From NCBI RefSeq assembly GCF_004011695.2, contig NC_082406.1, forward strand, positions 1,798,001 to 1,862,000: 64,000 nt of DNA, in the 5' to 3' direction. Each line of letters starts with the position of its first letter. The first letter of the stretch is position 1. Under the pieces are notes generated by a model that worked only from the letters and a program-made list of their open reading frames with translations, was not told the DNA's origin and searched no databases. Shown piece after piece: positions 23,351-34,000 of the stretch. Origin of the DNA: Ascochyta rabiei (Eukaryota; Ascomycota; Dothideomycetes; Pleosporales; Didymellaceae). A program made the position numbers and the translations under genes.

Positions 23351-24368
23351 AAGCATGGCTGACCTGTAATGGCTTTAGTAAGGCATACAGGCGTGTCGTT
23401 CACCGTCTTCGTCAGAGACGATAAAGCCATGTCACTTGTACTTGAAGAAGCACATTCTTGGTCGAGCGTGCGCTACGATCCTGCAAGATATCTCAGAAGA
23501 TAACTCCGGAAGCAAAAATGCGTCTGATCTTCAATGAAGAAGCATTCGAGCGCAAGCGAAGTAGGGTACTCATTCAGAGTCGCTAGGTGCTGCTACACTG
23601 CAATGTCACAAGCCTTCCAGCATTTGGCCAAAGTGCAAGGTATCCCGTGTTATGACAGAATCGACAACGAATTTCAAGAAGTGGGCGCCTCGGATACATG
23701 CGATTGGTCGCGTAGACACTATGTCTGTTCGTATGGTTAGCTATGTCTAGCAGAGGAATATCATTGTCGTCAGAGGATTCTGGAAAAAGCCGTAGAGGTT
23801 TCATTTTAGGAATCGCCGAATGATACGTTCTGTAATTGGCAGACCTCATTCTGACTGGTAAGATCTCATCTCCACTTGCCGAGGAAAGACCAGACAGACC
23901 TTGTAGTCGTGGGCTGCAGCAGTCGAAGCGTAAAAGGTTCACTGTACCCTTGCGTTCCATTGTACTTAAACCAATCATCAGTCTACTGCTATTTTGTGTT
24001 TTCACTTCCTTTTTTGTTTTGTTCATATCAAGCACCGTCCTCGTCAAGTTTCGGCAAAGTCTCATCATCATGCCCTCCTTCAACCAGATTAGCAGGTCGG
24101 ATGTAATTCGATGTTGCAAACACGAGATGTCCATATCGCGGCATGGAATGATGTCGTTCTGATAAGACCCATGCCGTCGGAGCTTCTGCATTCCGTAACA
24201 GGCCAATATGATAGCACCGCGGAGCTTGATGTATAAGCATTCCTATTGCCCGCATACTTCTTGTATTAATGAACCTGAGAATGCTGAAAAAAGGGGGAGT
24301 ATAAAGTCGCTCAAGAAGTTTCAGATGACCGTTGTCTTCGTCGTTACAACTTCTCGCCATCAACAAAC
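23351..24368. other. Intergenic region
   Basis: About 1 kb. A minus-strand open frame at 23583-24206 has no ATG-led support or domain. The last 70 bases contain a TATA box for the next gene. Confidence 0.45.
24300..24305 (+). promoter_or_regulatory. TATA box of the secreted-protein gene
   Basis: TATAAA lies 69 bases upstream of the ATG at 24369, after a purine-rich run. The spacing fits a TATA-driven, regulated fungal promoter. Confidence 0.55.
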
Positions 24369-25120
24369 ATGAAGTTCCAATCGGTCGCGCTCTGTGCGCT
24401 TAACCTTGCTTCTGTTACTGTTGCTCTGCCAACGTCGTCGAAAGGTATGTGTGATGATTTATCTGTAATCAACACCGCTCATGCAGCGTAGATCAGGATA
24501 ACCAGAACAACGTCGCGTCGTCAAGACTTTCGACCTCGCCCATCTGGCCGTACACAAGCCCTTCATGGTATAATCCGTGGCTCAACCCATGGCTCAGTCC
24601 GTACATCCCGAAGTTGCCAGGACTTAATGGCCTCACAAGCGGTCTACCCGGAATCTTTCCTGGCAGTACAACTGGAGGTTCACTAGGAAGCGGAAAGGGA
24701 ACTATAGCAGCACCCGTATCCCCTACCGGCATCTCTGCAGGACCCTTAGCAGACGGACTAGCGGCTCTCCTAGCAGGTCTTTCCATACCGATTGCAACAC
24801 CTGTGGTTCCGGCAATCGTGCCAGCCAAGCTACCCACACAGGTCTCAACAGCGCTCCCCTCGCTACAGGCGGCACCGTTAGCCCCTGTAGTCATTCCAAC
24901 CAACGTACTGCAGAACATTCCAGTAGCTGTACCAACGACTCTCGTTACGCAAGTCTTAGCCGCAGTGCCTACCCAGGTCGTAGCTGCCGTGCCTACCCAG
25001 ATCGTAAATGCTGTAGCCAGCAATGTTTTGGCACTGCTCCCTACAGGATTGCTTCCCAACCGGGTCCCCGCTGCTGGTCCAACTCTTCTACCCTTCGGGC
25101 TTCTCGGAGGAGGCCAGTGA
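24369..25120 (+). CDS. Secreted Pro/Val/Leu-rich protein of unknown function
   Basis: Two exons, 24369-24444 and 24492-25120, joined in phase 1 across a 47-nt intron (GTATGT...GCGTAG); 234 residues. Residues 1-20 form a clean signal peptide (MKFQSVALCALNLASVTVALP). The mature protein has no cysteine. It opens with a Trp/Tyr/Pro segment (SPIWPYTSPSWYNPW), goes through a Gly/Ser/Thr-rich part, and ends in a Val/Pro/Ala-rich half with repeated VPTQ units (VAAVPTQ...VAAVPTQ). No catalytic motif or GPI signal is evident. Such proteins in fungi are usually cell-wall associated or surface-active, but no function should be assumed. A TATA box upstream suggests regulated expression. Confidence 0.75.
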
Positions 25121-26213
25121 TTTACAGGTGTCTGAATGAAACTGTGTTGTTTGGTGTTTTTTTTCTTTCTTCACACGGTTCGCGCAAATTGACAGACGAT
25201 CGGGTTCTAGACATGGTTCTAGGCGGGGAATCTGCCAGCCTCAAGCATCGACCAAGTAATGGCCTTGTATCTGAGACTGGGATTTACCATCAGAAATTCC
25301 ATGCATGAGCTTTGAGAGTCCCAAGCACTAGGCATCTACGCCAGTCAGGCGAACAGACTTCTTTCTACACCGCGAGAGCTCGCAGTTCTTACGTAGGCAG
25401 GGATGTTGTACTCGGAATACAATTCGAACCTCCAGTCACTGGTCTGATGCAGGATCTCCTTTGTTTTCCGCCGCATTCACCTCCCGGGATGTGGCTTGCG
25501 CCGGTGATGACTCTGATTACACGCATAGCTCCGCACTGGGCGTGCAGCAGTAATGCACCACCACCTCTGCACTCCCTTTGTACAACCCTCCATCCCCTGC
25601 ACCATACCATCTGCATTCGTTTCTGGCTTGCGCCGATCCCCAAATAGGGGGTTAAGGCGAGGAAAAGCCTGGGATTGATTGGTACGTGGCGTGCTGAGAC
25701 TCGGATTCTCAAGTCTACGCCAGACCTGCATTGCAACTATTGGATACCATGTGCTACGGCAGCAAGGACTGCAAGTGCGAGGACTGGGAGACGCATGGTG
25801 GTGGGTTGAATACGTGCTTCTCTATGTGCATCTAACGCCGTGCTACTCTGCATCGCAACTGAACCATAACTATCTAGCTCGTCCCATACACGGTACCGTA
25901 ACTTTCTTCTCTGTTGTCGCTTGCTAAAAAGACCCATTGATTATGGTCTCCACACTTGGTGTCTTACTTGGCTTCTTTGAACAATGCAGGATAGGAACCA
26001 TTCATGACGGCTGAAACAGCCTCTCGGTTTGCATGTATGTATACGTGCCAAAAATAGCGACCATTCTTTGCTAGGCGACGCGATAGATAGGCTCAGTTGG
26101 TCATCTGGTGTGGCTGAGCTCGTCCGTAGTCATCTGTCGACTTGTAGGTTGACGGGAACATTGGAGAACTTGGTTCGTTTTGAATCTCTGGCTCTTTCCC
26201 CCCGACATCTCTT
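25121..26213. other. Intergenic region with one doubtful small gene
   Basis: Apart from the doubtful 60-residue secreted-protein model on the minus strand (25477-25796), nothing is supported in this 1.1 kb. Confidence 0.4.
25477..25796 (-). CDS. Possible small secreted protein, 60 residues
   Basis: Complement of 25748-25796 and 25610-25477, joined in phase 1 across a 137-nt intron (GTATCC...GCAG). The first exon encodes MRLPVLALAVLAAVAH, a very good signal-peptide core. The second adds a short basic, Trp- and Cys-containing tail (GCTKGVQRWWC, YACNQSHHRRK) and ends in TGA. Phases agree, but the intron is longer than most here and the tail matches no family I know. Other acceptors are possible, including one that would reach a six-Cys frame ending near 25389. 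Treat as a candidate only. Confidence 0.3.
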
Positions 26214-27551
26214 TCATGTAGCCACAAGACCCTGACGTATATACACTGGCTCGTCTACCTCAGAAGCAGGCGTGGAAGGCTCTGTAGCAGGTGTCGAGCT
26301 CCCTGAAGCCACGCTTGAGCCGGTCGTTGTCCAGCGTGTAAGAGACTCGGAAGTAGAAGATGTGCGTGAAAGTGCACAGATAGACTCGTAGTCGGGCGCA
26401 AACTCTCTCGACGGCTCTCTTGGCGTGTAGACAGGAAGCGGCTCGACGTCATCGCCCTCGATGGACGACGGCAGTAATGAAGGTGGAATGCGAGGCAGAA
26501 TCTCAAGGGGAGCGTTGTGACGGACAGTAAACACCTGGTCCTTGAACTTGATGCCTATGGTGATACCGAGTACGTAGCGTCTGGTAATGGTATAGGTCCT
26601 GAAGGTCGGTACGCACTCTGCGTCATTCACTAAGCGAAAGTTGGAAGTCAGGGCTTTGGTTTTGCCGAAAGCAATGGCTTTGTTCATGTTGGTTCGTGCG
26701 ATGCAATAAACATGCTTTGAGACAACATCCTCAGGTTGTGTAAGGGTGTGGCCACACATGATTGTGGAGTATGTTGATATTGTTACTGAGAGAGAGTCGA
26801 TGACACATTCTGCCTGTGCTTCGTTCGTTCGATCCCGAGTATTCAGTAAAGAGATGAAAAGTGGAATGTGTTGTCCGGGGGCGATCTTCTCGGGGTAGAG
26901 GATCGTAGGTACAATACTTGGCGGCCTGTTCGATGACCTTCGCAAGACCTTGTCGACCGTTGAACGGGACTGCCTATTGGCAGATTTCCATGCCTGACCG
27001 TACAGCACACCAGTCGTTAAGTTTGGCTCTCGGAGTGAGTTCTCGCGCAATGTGGGCCGGTACGACAAATTCTGCTTCACCTTCCATGCGCCTTTCGAAC
27101 CGCCTAGAGTTATTCTTGCTTGAACGAAATAGGCTATCTGAGCCGCACCCCCTGGCACACTGGTTTTGATTTGGAAAGAAGGCGGGAGTGGGTGCGGTTC
27201 TCGCAGATAGTGAGCTCCCCGTGTAAGCCGGTTGTACGATTGTTGGGTTGTTTCCGGGAACGTGAACTCGAAGGTCCATGAGTATTTGTTTGGACTGAGC
27301 GTAGAGCGTGGCACGACCTCCCGTTCGTAGCTGAAGAAGCGTATGCGCTCTTCGAAATCCTTCCTCGTGTGTGAATCGGTGGAGGGCCGTGTCGTTCTCG
27401 TAATGCAGCTGCCGGCGAAGATGAGTTTGAAGGAATTGATGTGTACCTGCTCCTCCGCTATGAATGCAACTCTGCCGGTGACTTTGTCGCCCTGACCATA
27501 CGTTCTGTCACTATCACCATCGATCAGGACGCGAAGTGTAGGTACAGCCAT
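26214..27551 (-). CDS. Arrestin-related trafficking adaptor-like protein
   Basis: Single exon of 445 residues starting at the only suitable ATG. The N-terminal half has the arrestin-N pattern (YGQGDKVTGRVAF, FKLIFAGSC, YSWTFEFTFPE, then SFQIKTS). The C-terminal half has the arrestin-C pattern (IAPGQHIPLFISLLN, SLSVTISTYS, YVLGITIGIKFKDQ, FTVRHNAPLEI). A disordered Ser/Thr tail carries PLPVY at 371-375, an LPxY-type motif of the sort that recruits Rsp5/HulA-family ubiquitin ligases through WW domains, and EPVY near 434. Fungal alpha-arrestins of this shape steer plasma-membrane transporters into ubiquitin-dependent endocytosis. Cargo cannot be predicted. Confidence 0.88.
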   Translation of the reverse strand: MAVPTLRVLIDGDSDRTYGQGDKVTGRVAFIAEEQVHINSFKLIFAGSCITRTTRPSTDSHTRKDFEERIRFFSYEREVVPRSTLSPNKYSWTFEFTFPETTQQSYNRLTRGAHYLREPHPLPPSFQIKTSVPGGAAQIAYFVQARITLGGSKGAWKVKQNLSYRPTLRENSLREPNLTTGVLYGQAWKSANRQSRSTVDKVLRRSSNRPPSIVPTILYPEKIAPGQHIPLFISLLNTRDRTNEAQAECVIDSLSVTISTYSTIMCGHTLTQPEDVVSKHVYCIARTNMNKAIAFGKTKALTSNFRLVNDAECVPTFRTYTITRRYVLGITIGIKFKDQVFTVRHNAPLEILPRIPPSLLPSSIEGDDVEPLPVYTPREPSREFAPDYESICALSRTSSTSESLTRWTTTGSSVASGSSTPATEPSTPASEVDEPVYIRQGLVAT

Positions 27552-29118
27552 GTTGGATATTTGCTGGGTTACTGATCAGCAGCGCAGGGTCTGGCCTAAG
27601 ATATAAAGAGCTCCAGATACTCCAGGTGATTCGCCCAACGGTCAGGCACGCGGCTTTCGGTCCTGTTCGGAGAATGTTTGCCGGGTTCGTAGGCAGCGCC
27701 AAGTAACGCGGGATTACTAGGCATGCAGTGAGGTTAGAGACACGGCAAGACCACAGAACACTAGGCTTTGGAGAGAGGCTGGAGAAAACTACTTGATCCC
27801 AGCATTATCACTGATTGCGCTGCACTGAACCTCTGGACGACTTGTTGAACACGCAAAGAATCCAGGAAATTGTTTAGAAGTGAGGCGTTACGCACACAAT
27901 GTCCGGTACAGCTGAAGCTGCGTTGTACAAGGCATTGCGGCTGTGCGCAACCATGGAGCGGGACTTCTGTTGATCTAAACTCGCAACGACGGATTAGCAC
28001 TCCGCTAGGGACCCTCGGTGCTAGCTGAGAAGAGCTGTCAGTCCGGAAGGTGTCTTCAACTTGCCGCCAAAGACGTCCTTGCTCGAGGAGCAGCCAAGGC
28101 AGCGTGAAGGCCTCGGCCAGTGGTCTGGAGCAAGCCACATTCGCACCCCAGGTTCGCCCCGCGATTGCGATAAGGCGGATCCTCGACGATTCTCAAGGGA
28201 TTCAAAGTCTCCACGTGTATCCAAAGGATCCCCTGGTCTTTTTACCCCGTACTCCAACCCCCTGAGAGTTGATGAAAGCGTGGTTCTGCATGAGTGGTTA
28301 TTGTGCAGGATACGAGCATTGGCACGAGTCGAGGAGGGGTAGCAGGCGGACTTGACTGAGCCACTTGCAACAGAGGTGCCCAGGCTACGACTCGGGTTGG
28401 AGAGGAACCGCATTGATGCATTTTCCAACACCGCCTTGGCTGGCGCCCAAGATGTCCACGCGGACCGACTCGCCAGAGAATGAGCCGGTGGATGCAGAGG
28501 CCCGCTGCATTCGTTGTCTTGGCATCACATCCGCCATAAGCTCGTGTCGAGCGGTGGAACAAGCGGCGGCGCGACGCTCAGAGCGTTGGTTGATGTCTGA
28601 GGCCAGGTCGGCCGTGGAATGTGGAGCAGCCGAGAGCGTGGGGCGAGCTCGGAGCACGTGGCTAGGTATCGATTGCAATAGACCGATAACGCATCTCGCA
28701 AACCAGAGCGGTGGTGAAGCAAGCAATCACAGTGTGGACAGACGTCATTCTGGACATACATGACTGATGCTCTTCTACCCATATCTGACCGACAATGCGA
28801 TCGACGGTCTGGCGGTGAAGCTCGCGAGAGGCATGTGTTGACTTTGGAACATTGCTTCTCCGCCAAATCTGAAGTTGCGTGATGTACATCTCAGGCCTAG
28901 CTGACAGACACACTGTTGGTTGTGAGTAGCAAGTATGTAGACTGCTGTCTGCACACGGGATTCGCGACATGGAGAGGCGCCAAGTGCCCGCGACGCGCCT
29001 TTCACGCGTCAGGGTCTAGCAGTTGTCGGCGCACCGACGCAATCATCAACACCTTCACACATGACCCCTCTCACAAATCCACCACGCCGGTGACACCCCC
29101 GACCACTGTATTCACACA
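27552..29118. other. Divergent intergenic region, arrestin and Dpb4 promoters
   Basis: 1.57 kb. Several overlapping open frames of 100-136 codons exist on both strands (28021-28866) without domain, composition or splice support. No repeat or element recognised. Confidence 0.45.
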
Positions 29119-29996
29119 ATGCCGCCTCGGAAGAGCAATCCGCCTGCAGTCCCGATCGAGGACACAGAACCAGCTGCTACAGCGCCCACCGATGAGCCTA
29201 CCGAAGCATCACCAGCCTCGCCCATACCGACAAAAATCTACAAAGAACCCAAGCCGCCCAAACCTCGAGAAGACGATGCCCTGAGCGTAGAAGATCTTAA
29301 CCTCCCCAAATCCATCGTCCAACGCCTCGCAAAAGGCGTCATGCCACCCAACACACAAATCCAGAAAGATGCACTCCTGGCCATGTCGAAAGGCGCAACG
29401 GTATTCGTCAACTACCTCACATCTGCGTGCGTCCCCACGCCTCCTCTCTCCCCGCGCGACCTTGCGCTCTTCATCTGCGCAGTGCTAACTCTGAGCACAG
29501 CGCCGCAGAAGAAGCCCTCCGCAGCGGGCGCAAGTCCGTCATGCCGCAGGATGTCTTCGCTGCCATGAAAGAGCTCGAATTTGATTTCATGCTCCCCCGC
29601 CTCGAGGCCGGAGTCAATAAGTTCACGAGCATACAAGCAGACAAGCGCAACACGTATCGCAAGAAGATTCGCGACGAGAAGAGGGCCAAGAATGACCCGG
29701 ACGGTGTGTCGGAGATCACAAACGGAGGCACAAGTTTTATGAGTGCAGGTCCTGCGGGCGCGGAGGACGACGAGCCACGGGCGAAGAAGGCGAGGATGGA
29801 TGGCGATGCTGCGGAGGCAAGTGATGAGGAGGTGGGAGATGAGGCGCAGGACGTCGAGGATGAGGAGGTCGAGGATGATGAGATTGTCGAGGACGAGGCG
29901 CAGGAGGAAGGGTTGACGGAGGATCCCATCGAGGAGCGCGAAGAGAAAGAGGACGAGCAGGACGATGACATGGGTGATGGCGACGAGAGTGATTGA
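29119..29996 (+). CDS. DPB4: DNA polymerase epsilon histone-fold subunit Dpb4 (POLE3-like)
   Basis: Exons 29119-29426 and 29483-29996, phase 2 join, 56-nt intron; 273 residues. The acceptor at 29482 restores the conserved LTSAANSEH segment, which decided it over a later AG. The histone fold spans about 57-137: LPKSIVQRLAKGV, NTQIQKDALLAMSKGATVFVNYLTSAA, then PQDVFAAMKELEFD. This is the POLE3/Dpb4 class, also found as a CHRAC subunit. It pairs with Dpb3 and contributes to replication-fork DNA binding and heterochromatin inheritance. The N-terminus is Pro/Glu-rich and the C-terminus is a long Asp/Glu tail (about 190-273), as common for fungal Dpb4. The subunit is nuclear. Confidence 0.93.
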
Positions 29997-30408
29997 GTGC
30001 GCCATGAGCATGCATACCATCGGCGTTTTGGCTCAAGGCCATGGAAGGATATCCAAATCGAATCAGGCCTTACAGGAGAGACTTCAAAAAGGTCAACTTC
30101 TCACAGATGCATGTAAACATAAAAGCTGCTGTGCGTGTTCATTCCAAGCTCGTATAATCATGTGCCTAATCGACGTTTCATTGCAGGGTGCCTTCGGGGC
30201 CTTCGAACGAGCAATGCGTGGAAGCCGTTGTGCCTGCTGCATATTGCCCTAGGACCGCGACTCGGCATGGAACTGGCTCCTTCGTGCTGTTGGTATTGCC
30301 ATTCGTTTCATTATGGTGGCTGTTCACAAGGGTGGCTTTCTATCCTTCAGCGCCTCAACGTGGCTGGGACGCTCTCGTCAAGAGGGTCGCCATAGCGAGC
30401 TACTGCGG
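29997..30408. other. Convergent intergenic region
   Basis: 412 bases between the Dpb4 stop and the stop of the minus-strand gene. No gene or repeat seen. Confidence 0.5.
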
Positions 30409-30888
30409 TCAGCGAATGCTCATTAAACTCCTCTGCCCAAACTCACTCTTGATCTGCGATCCCTTGTCGATAATCTGATCCAGCGCCCTCATCTCATCCT
30501 CCCTCGCCCTCTGGTTCTTCCACTCGAATCCTGGCTGATCTTCTGCCCTTGACCACTGATATCCAGTTTCGGGATCTTGATGCGTCGCGCCCGTTTCCCC
30601 CGAATTCGAAGCTGGATTCAGTGATAGAGGGCGCTTGCCATTCTCGTTCACGTTGGAGGCAATCGTTGCTGTGAAGCTGTCGCCGCGGGGTAGGTTGGCG
30701 GGGCCCTGTGAGTTGGGAGGAGAGAGCTCAGAGCCTGCGTTCAAGACGAGAGAAGCAGCATTGCGCGGGGTAGATGGAAGCGCCTCATCGGGGAACATCT
30801 CGTCGTCGTCTGCAGCCATGTCCGAAGAGGAGTGCATGCTCGAGTCTTGATCTGAATCCGGGGTCAGCAGTCGCGCTCGCTTTGTCAT
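30409..30888 (-). CDS. Hypothetical acidic small protein
   Basis: 159 residues from the ATG at 30888 (MTKRARLLTPDSDQ). Composition is Ser/Asp/Asn-rich and probably disordered, with an acidic patch (MAADDDEMFPDE) and a basic helical C-terminus (GFEWKNQRAREDEMRALDQI). An alternative start exists at 30955 (ATG TCT G followed by GTAAGC), joined across an intron to the frame at a later AG, giving MSARLLTPD. Both are possible and share almost all of the protein. No domain recognised. It is divergent from the SUZ gene, about 365 bases apart. Confidence 0.6.
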   Translation of the reverse strand: MTKRARLLTPDSDQDSSMHSSSDMAADDDEMFPDEALPSTPRNAASLVLNAGSELSPPNSQGPANLPRGDSFTATIASNVNENGKRPLSLNPASNSGETGATHQDPETGYQWSRAEDQPGFEWKNQRAREDEMRALDQIIDKGSQIKSEFGQRSLMSIR

Positions 30889-30890
30889 AG

Positions 30891-30930
30891 TGGGTAGTGG
30901 TGGGTAGTGGTGGGTAGTGGTGGGTTGTGA
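30891..30930. repeat. Tandem 10-bp repeat, TGGGTAGTGG
   Basis: Three perfect copies and one diverged copy directly upstream of the minus-strand ATG at 30888, inside its leader or its possible first intron. Confidence 0.85.
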
Positions 30931-31253
30931 GGGCAACGTCGCGCTTACCAGACATATTCACGGCTGCTGTCTGTTTGTATGTATGCCTAATAGAGCGGCG
31001 GTGAAGATGCGGTGCGGTGCAGGGCCGTTTGTTTGTGAAGGGCGAGTGTATGTCATAGCTCCAAGGGAAGCCGCGGCTCACTAGCCTTCCCGTGCTAAGC
31101 GGCAGTAGCGCCCGAATTGTTCGATGTTCCATGCAGTTATGGCTCCGCATTTCTTCACACCCCTCCATGTGCAGAAGGTCTCCTGACATTCGAGAGAGTA
31201 GAGCCCTCACAAGTGCTACCAAGACGAGTCTGTGAACACAACATCCTGCTATC

Positions 31254-32161
31254 ATGGCTTCACAGAAAGGCGCGCTCGCAGACGCATGGGACGACGACTG
31301 GGAATCACTTGCAGATGTACAGTTCTGCTGCCAGCATACGACAACTCTTACTCACTACCTGTCAGAAAGAGGAAGTAAGGCCAGAGGTCGCCAAACCCGC
31401 CAAGCTCTCCAAAGCCGAACGAAGAGCGCAGCACGCACAACTGAACCGTGAGATATGGGAGTCCGCGTTCGTCTACCCCTCCCACCATCCATTCGAGCCT
31501 GCACAAAATTGACTGTGGTCGCAACAGCGAGAACCCAGAACCCATTTTTCTCCAAGCGCGTGACCCACCTGTTCAGCCGACCTTCAAGCCCGCCGTCACC
31601 GTCCTTGCGCGCAAACCTACACCTCATGTCCTCTCGAGAAACGGCGGTATGGCGGGGCTGAGCCTGGAAGACGACGACGACAGTGAAGAGGAGCGGCAGA
31701 AAAAAGCAGCAGCAGACTTCGAGGAGAGGAAAATCCGTGCAGCGAAAGAGCGCGCGGAGAAGGAACGCAAGTACGCCGAAGCACGAGAGCGCATCTTTGG
31801 CTCGCCCGCCGCTTCAGAGGAGTCGCGCAGTAACTCGCCCAACAAGCCTACAAGGGGGAAAGGTCGAGGGCGTGGGGGAAGAGACGGCCAGCCGAGATCA
31901 AGTAACGAGCAGTCACCTGCACGAATGGCTGCACCTGTTGGACGGCAGCTGTTCGAACCATCTTATGCGCCGAAGCCAGGATCAGCCTATATCCAGAGGA
32001 AAGACGATGCGAATAGTCGACCAGTCAGCCGACCAGGCAGTCGGCCAGGCACACCGAGTCTGCAAGAGAAGCCTGTCCGTGAGCCTCGTGGACCCGCAAG
32101 AGGAGGCGGACGAGGATTCGCTAGTCGTGGAAACCATGGCACTCTCGCTGGCCCGTCGTGA
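31254..32161 (+). CDS. SUZ-domain RNA-binding protein (SZRD1-like)
   Basis: Exons 31254-31316, 31366-31466 and 31528-32161; introns 49 and 61 nt; 265 residues. The second donor is GTTCGT, weak but the only one giving the correct phase. The N-terminus (WDDDWESLAD) and the SUZ core (about 110-146, ending KYAEARERIFG) match the small SZRD1-type family, in which the E-A-R-x-R-I-F/L-G end is diagnostic. SUZ motifs bind RNA directly. The C-terminal half has Arg/Gly patches (RGKGRGRGG, ARGGGRGF) and a SRPGSRPGTP segment, typical of mRNP proteins. A cytoplasmic or nuclear mRNA-binding role is likely; specific targets are unknown. Confidence 0.85.
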
Positions 32162-32976
32162 AGAGCCTTAGAGGTTCACGCTACAGGATCCACGACCAAG
32201 TCGGCTCGCTGCGAGGGTGCACCCACGCATTGCAAGCTGCTGATGATGTCGCTAACAAGTTTGCAAACAGCGATGAAGTCGCTCAAAACGAAACCGAAAC
32301 TCATGGCGATGAGGTGTGACAGAGTGAGAGATGAAGAAGTGCTGCCAAGAAGACATTAAGAGGGGTGCAAAAGTGAAGACAGTGGCAGTTCAGCTGCAGC
32401 AAGGCACTCACTGCCAGCACTGCCTTGCTGTGGTAGCCATACCAGCGAATCATCCTCCACAACGAATCAGAAGAATGTAGTGGAAAACAGGAGTATTGTT
32501 CCACATGAGCCCATGTTGTATTCGTAAACACGTTGTGCAAGCCGATATGTATGTCTGTTAAAGTAGGCCCAGGACGAGGCTTAGTATCAAGTAACATGGC
32601 GAGCAGCGTAGTTGAAATTATAAGTCTCGAGAAGCCTTTACACGGCACTGCTAATGGCTTTTCTACTGCATCAGACACTATAGTGTGCTTGGACCGTCAA
32701 TATCTCACTTCAAGTCACTATGAATCTCAAAAAGTAACATCTAAGGCTGAGCTCTGTCTTCACGCACAATCTACTAGATAGTTCATCGCAAAATCTCACT
32801 CTCGTTGGGGGATCACGATGTACCTCCTGAGTGAAACGTCTTTTCATTAGCCGTTCAGGACCTGGATAAGTTTAAGCTTTTCAACGTTCACTCCGCTGCC
32901 TACTTCTCTATCCTTTACACGAGTCACACTGGAATCGTGCACCGATATCTCAACGCGGACACTCGCTACTACTGTT
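32162..32976. other. Intergenic region
   Basis: 815 bases; nothing recognised on either strand. Confidence 0.45.
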
Positions 32977-33885
32977 ATGACCACCCCACAAGAGCCCGGT
33001 CGCTTACTCGCCATGTCTTTTCTCTCATCAGACCACACCACGACCGTCCTCTCGTCGGTCAGTATGAGCGCCCCAACCTTTTTGGATTTGTCCTTCGAAA
33101 TGCTGCCTCGTGAGCTCCGCAACATAATCTATGTGGAGCTGTGGAACAACACTCCTGTCATCAAAGCCAGATACAAGGGCGTCCACATGAAACTACGATT
33201 CGGAGCAGCCAAGCTGGATGAATGAAACAAGAACAACAGGCCTAATCTACCCATCTGGTTGCGCACATGCAAGATGGTCCTGCACGAGGGATTAGAAGAG
33301 TTGCGAATCAAGTCGACATGGACTGTAGGACCTTACCACGCACCATACTCTCAAAAGCATCACAGAGCCGGTGGAATAGCTCCACAAGATGCAGGACAGC
33401 TATTCGATCCTACTGTCGCTGGCAAAATCACACTCTGGACAAACGCACTACAGCTTGACACCCGTGAAGGGACCGAAGCAACGTTCAGGATGGAAGCAGA
33501 CGATGTGGAGTACATTCGTGCACTCGCGGTCCGCTTGGAGGTCGCCAGCAGAGTACCGATATTGCGCATCAAGGTCAGGGTCGACCCCTGCTGCAACACT
33601 CGTTACAGACGGCACCAAGAAAAAGGAAGGCATCTGGATCTGGCTCATCTCACACGACTCCCATTCCAGCTGGGAACCCACGAATTCGAAATGGTACACG
33701 TTAAACAAATCGCGGGTATTAGGGTCGAAAACTGGACATTCTGCCACAGCTTTTTTGCGGAAGAGATGGAGCGGGTTGGTAAAGTGTTAGTTGGAGAGGA
33801 AGGCATTCTGACTTTACAGACATCGCCTGGGCTTGAATACTGGTACGGCACTTTGCTGTTCACTTATAGCAACACCCGAAAGTGA
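32977..33885 (+). pseudogene. Family gene of unknown function interrupted by an in-frame TGA
   Basis: One frame runs through 303 codons but contains a single TGA at 33223-33225. Before it lies the fungal hypothetical-protein opening LPRELRNIIYVELW, often annotated as F-box-like or uncharacterised in Dothideomycetes. After it, without any frame change, comes the continuation PIWLRTCKMVLHEGLEEL, and the frame stays open for another 220 codons. No intron with GT-AG ends and correct phase removes the stop. A TGG-to-TGA change (G to A) at a Trp codon would explain it. If translated separately, the second part could start at ATG 33271. The likely start is the ATG at 32977 or the next one at 33013. 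Confidence 0.65.
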
Positions 33886-34000
33886 GGATAAACTATGAGA
33901 GTGAGTCTTCAATAGTTGAACAGGTACACTGTAGCCTAAGATCGAAACGTGTAATAAATTTTGCATCACCACTTTCTGCAAGTGTTTCCCATCTACGTAG

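Noticed and set aside
23583..24206. Minus-strand open frame of 207 codons
   Set aside because: Starts with a non-ATG codon, has no domain, odd composition and no splice or context support; probably chance.
28021..28866. Several 100-136 codon frames on both strands
   Set aside because: Mutually overlapping, no domain, no signal peptide, no conserved-looking segment.
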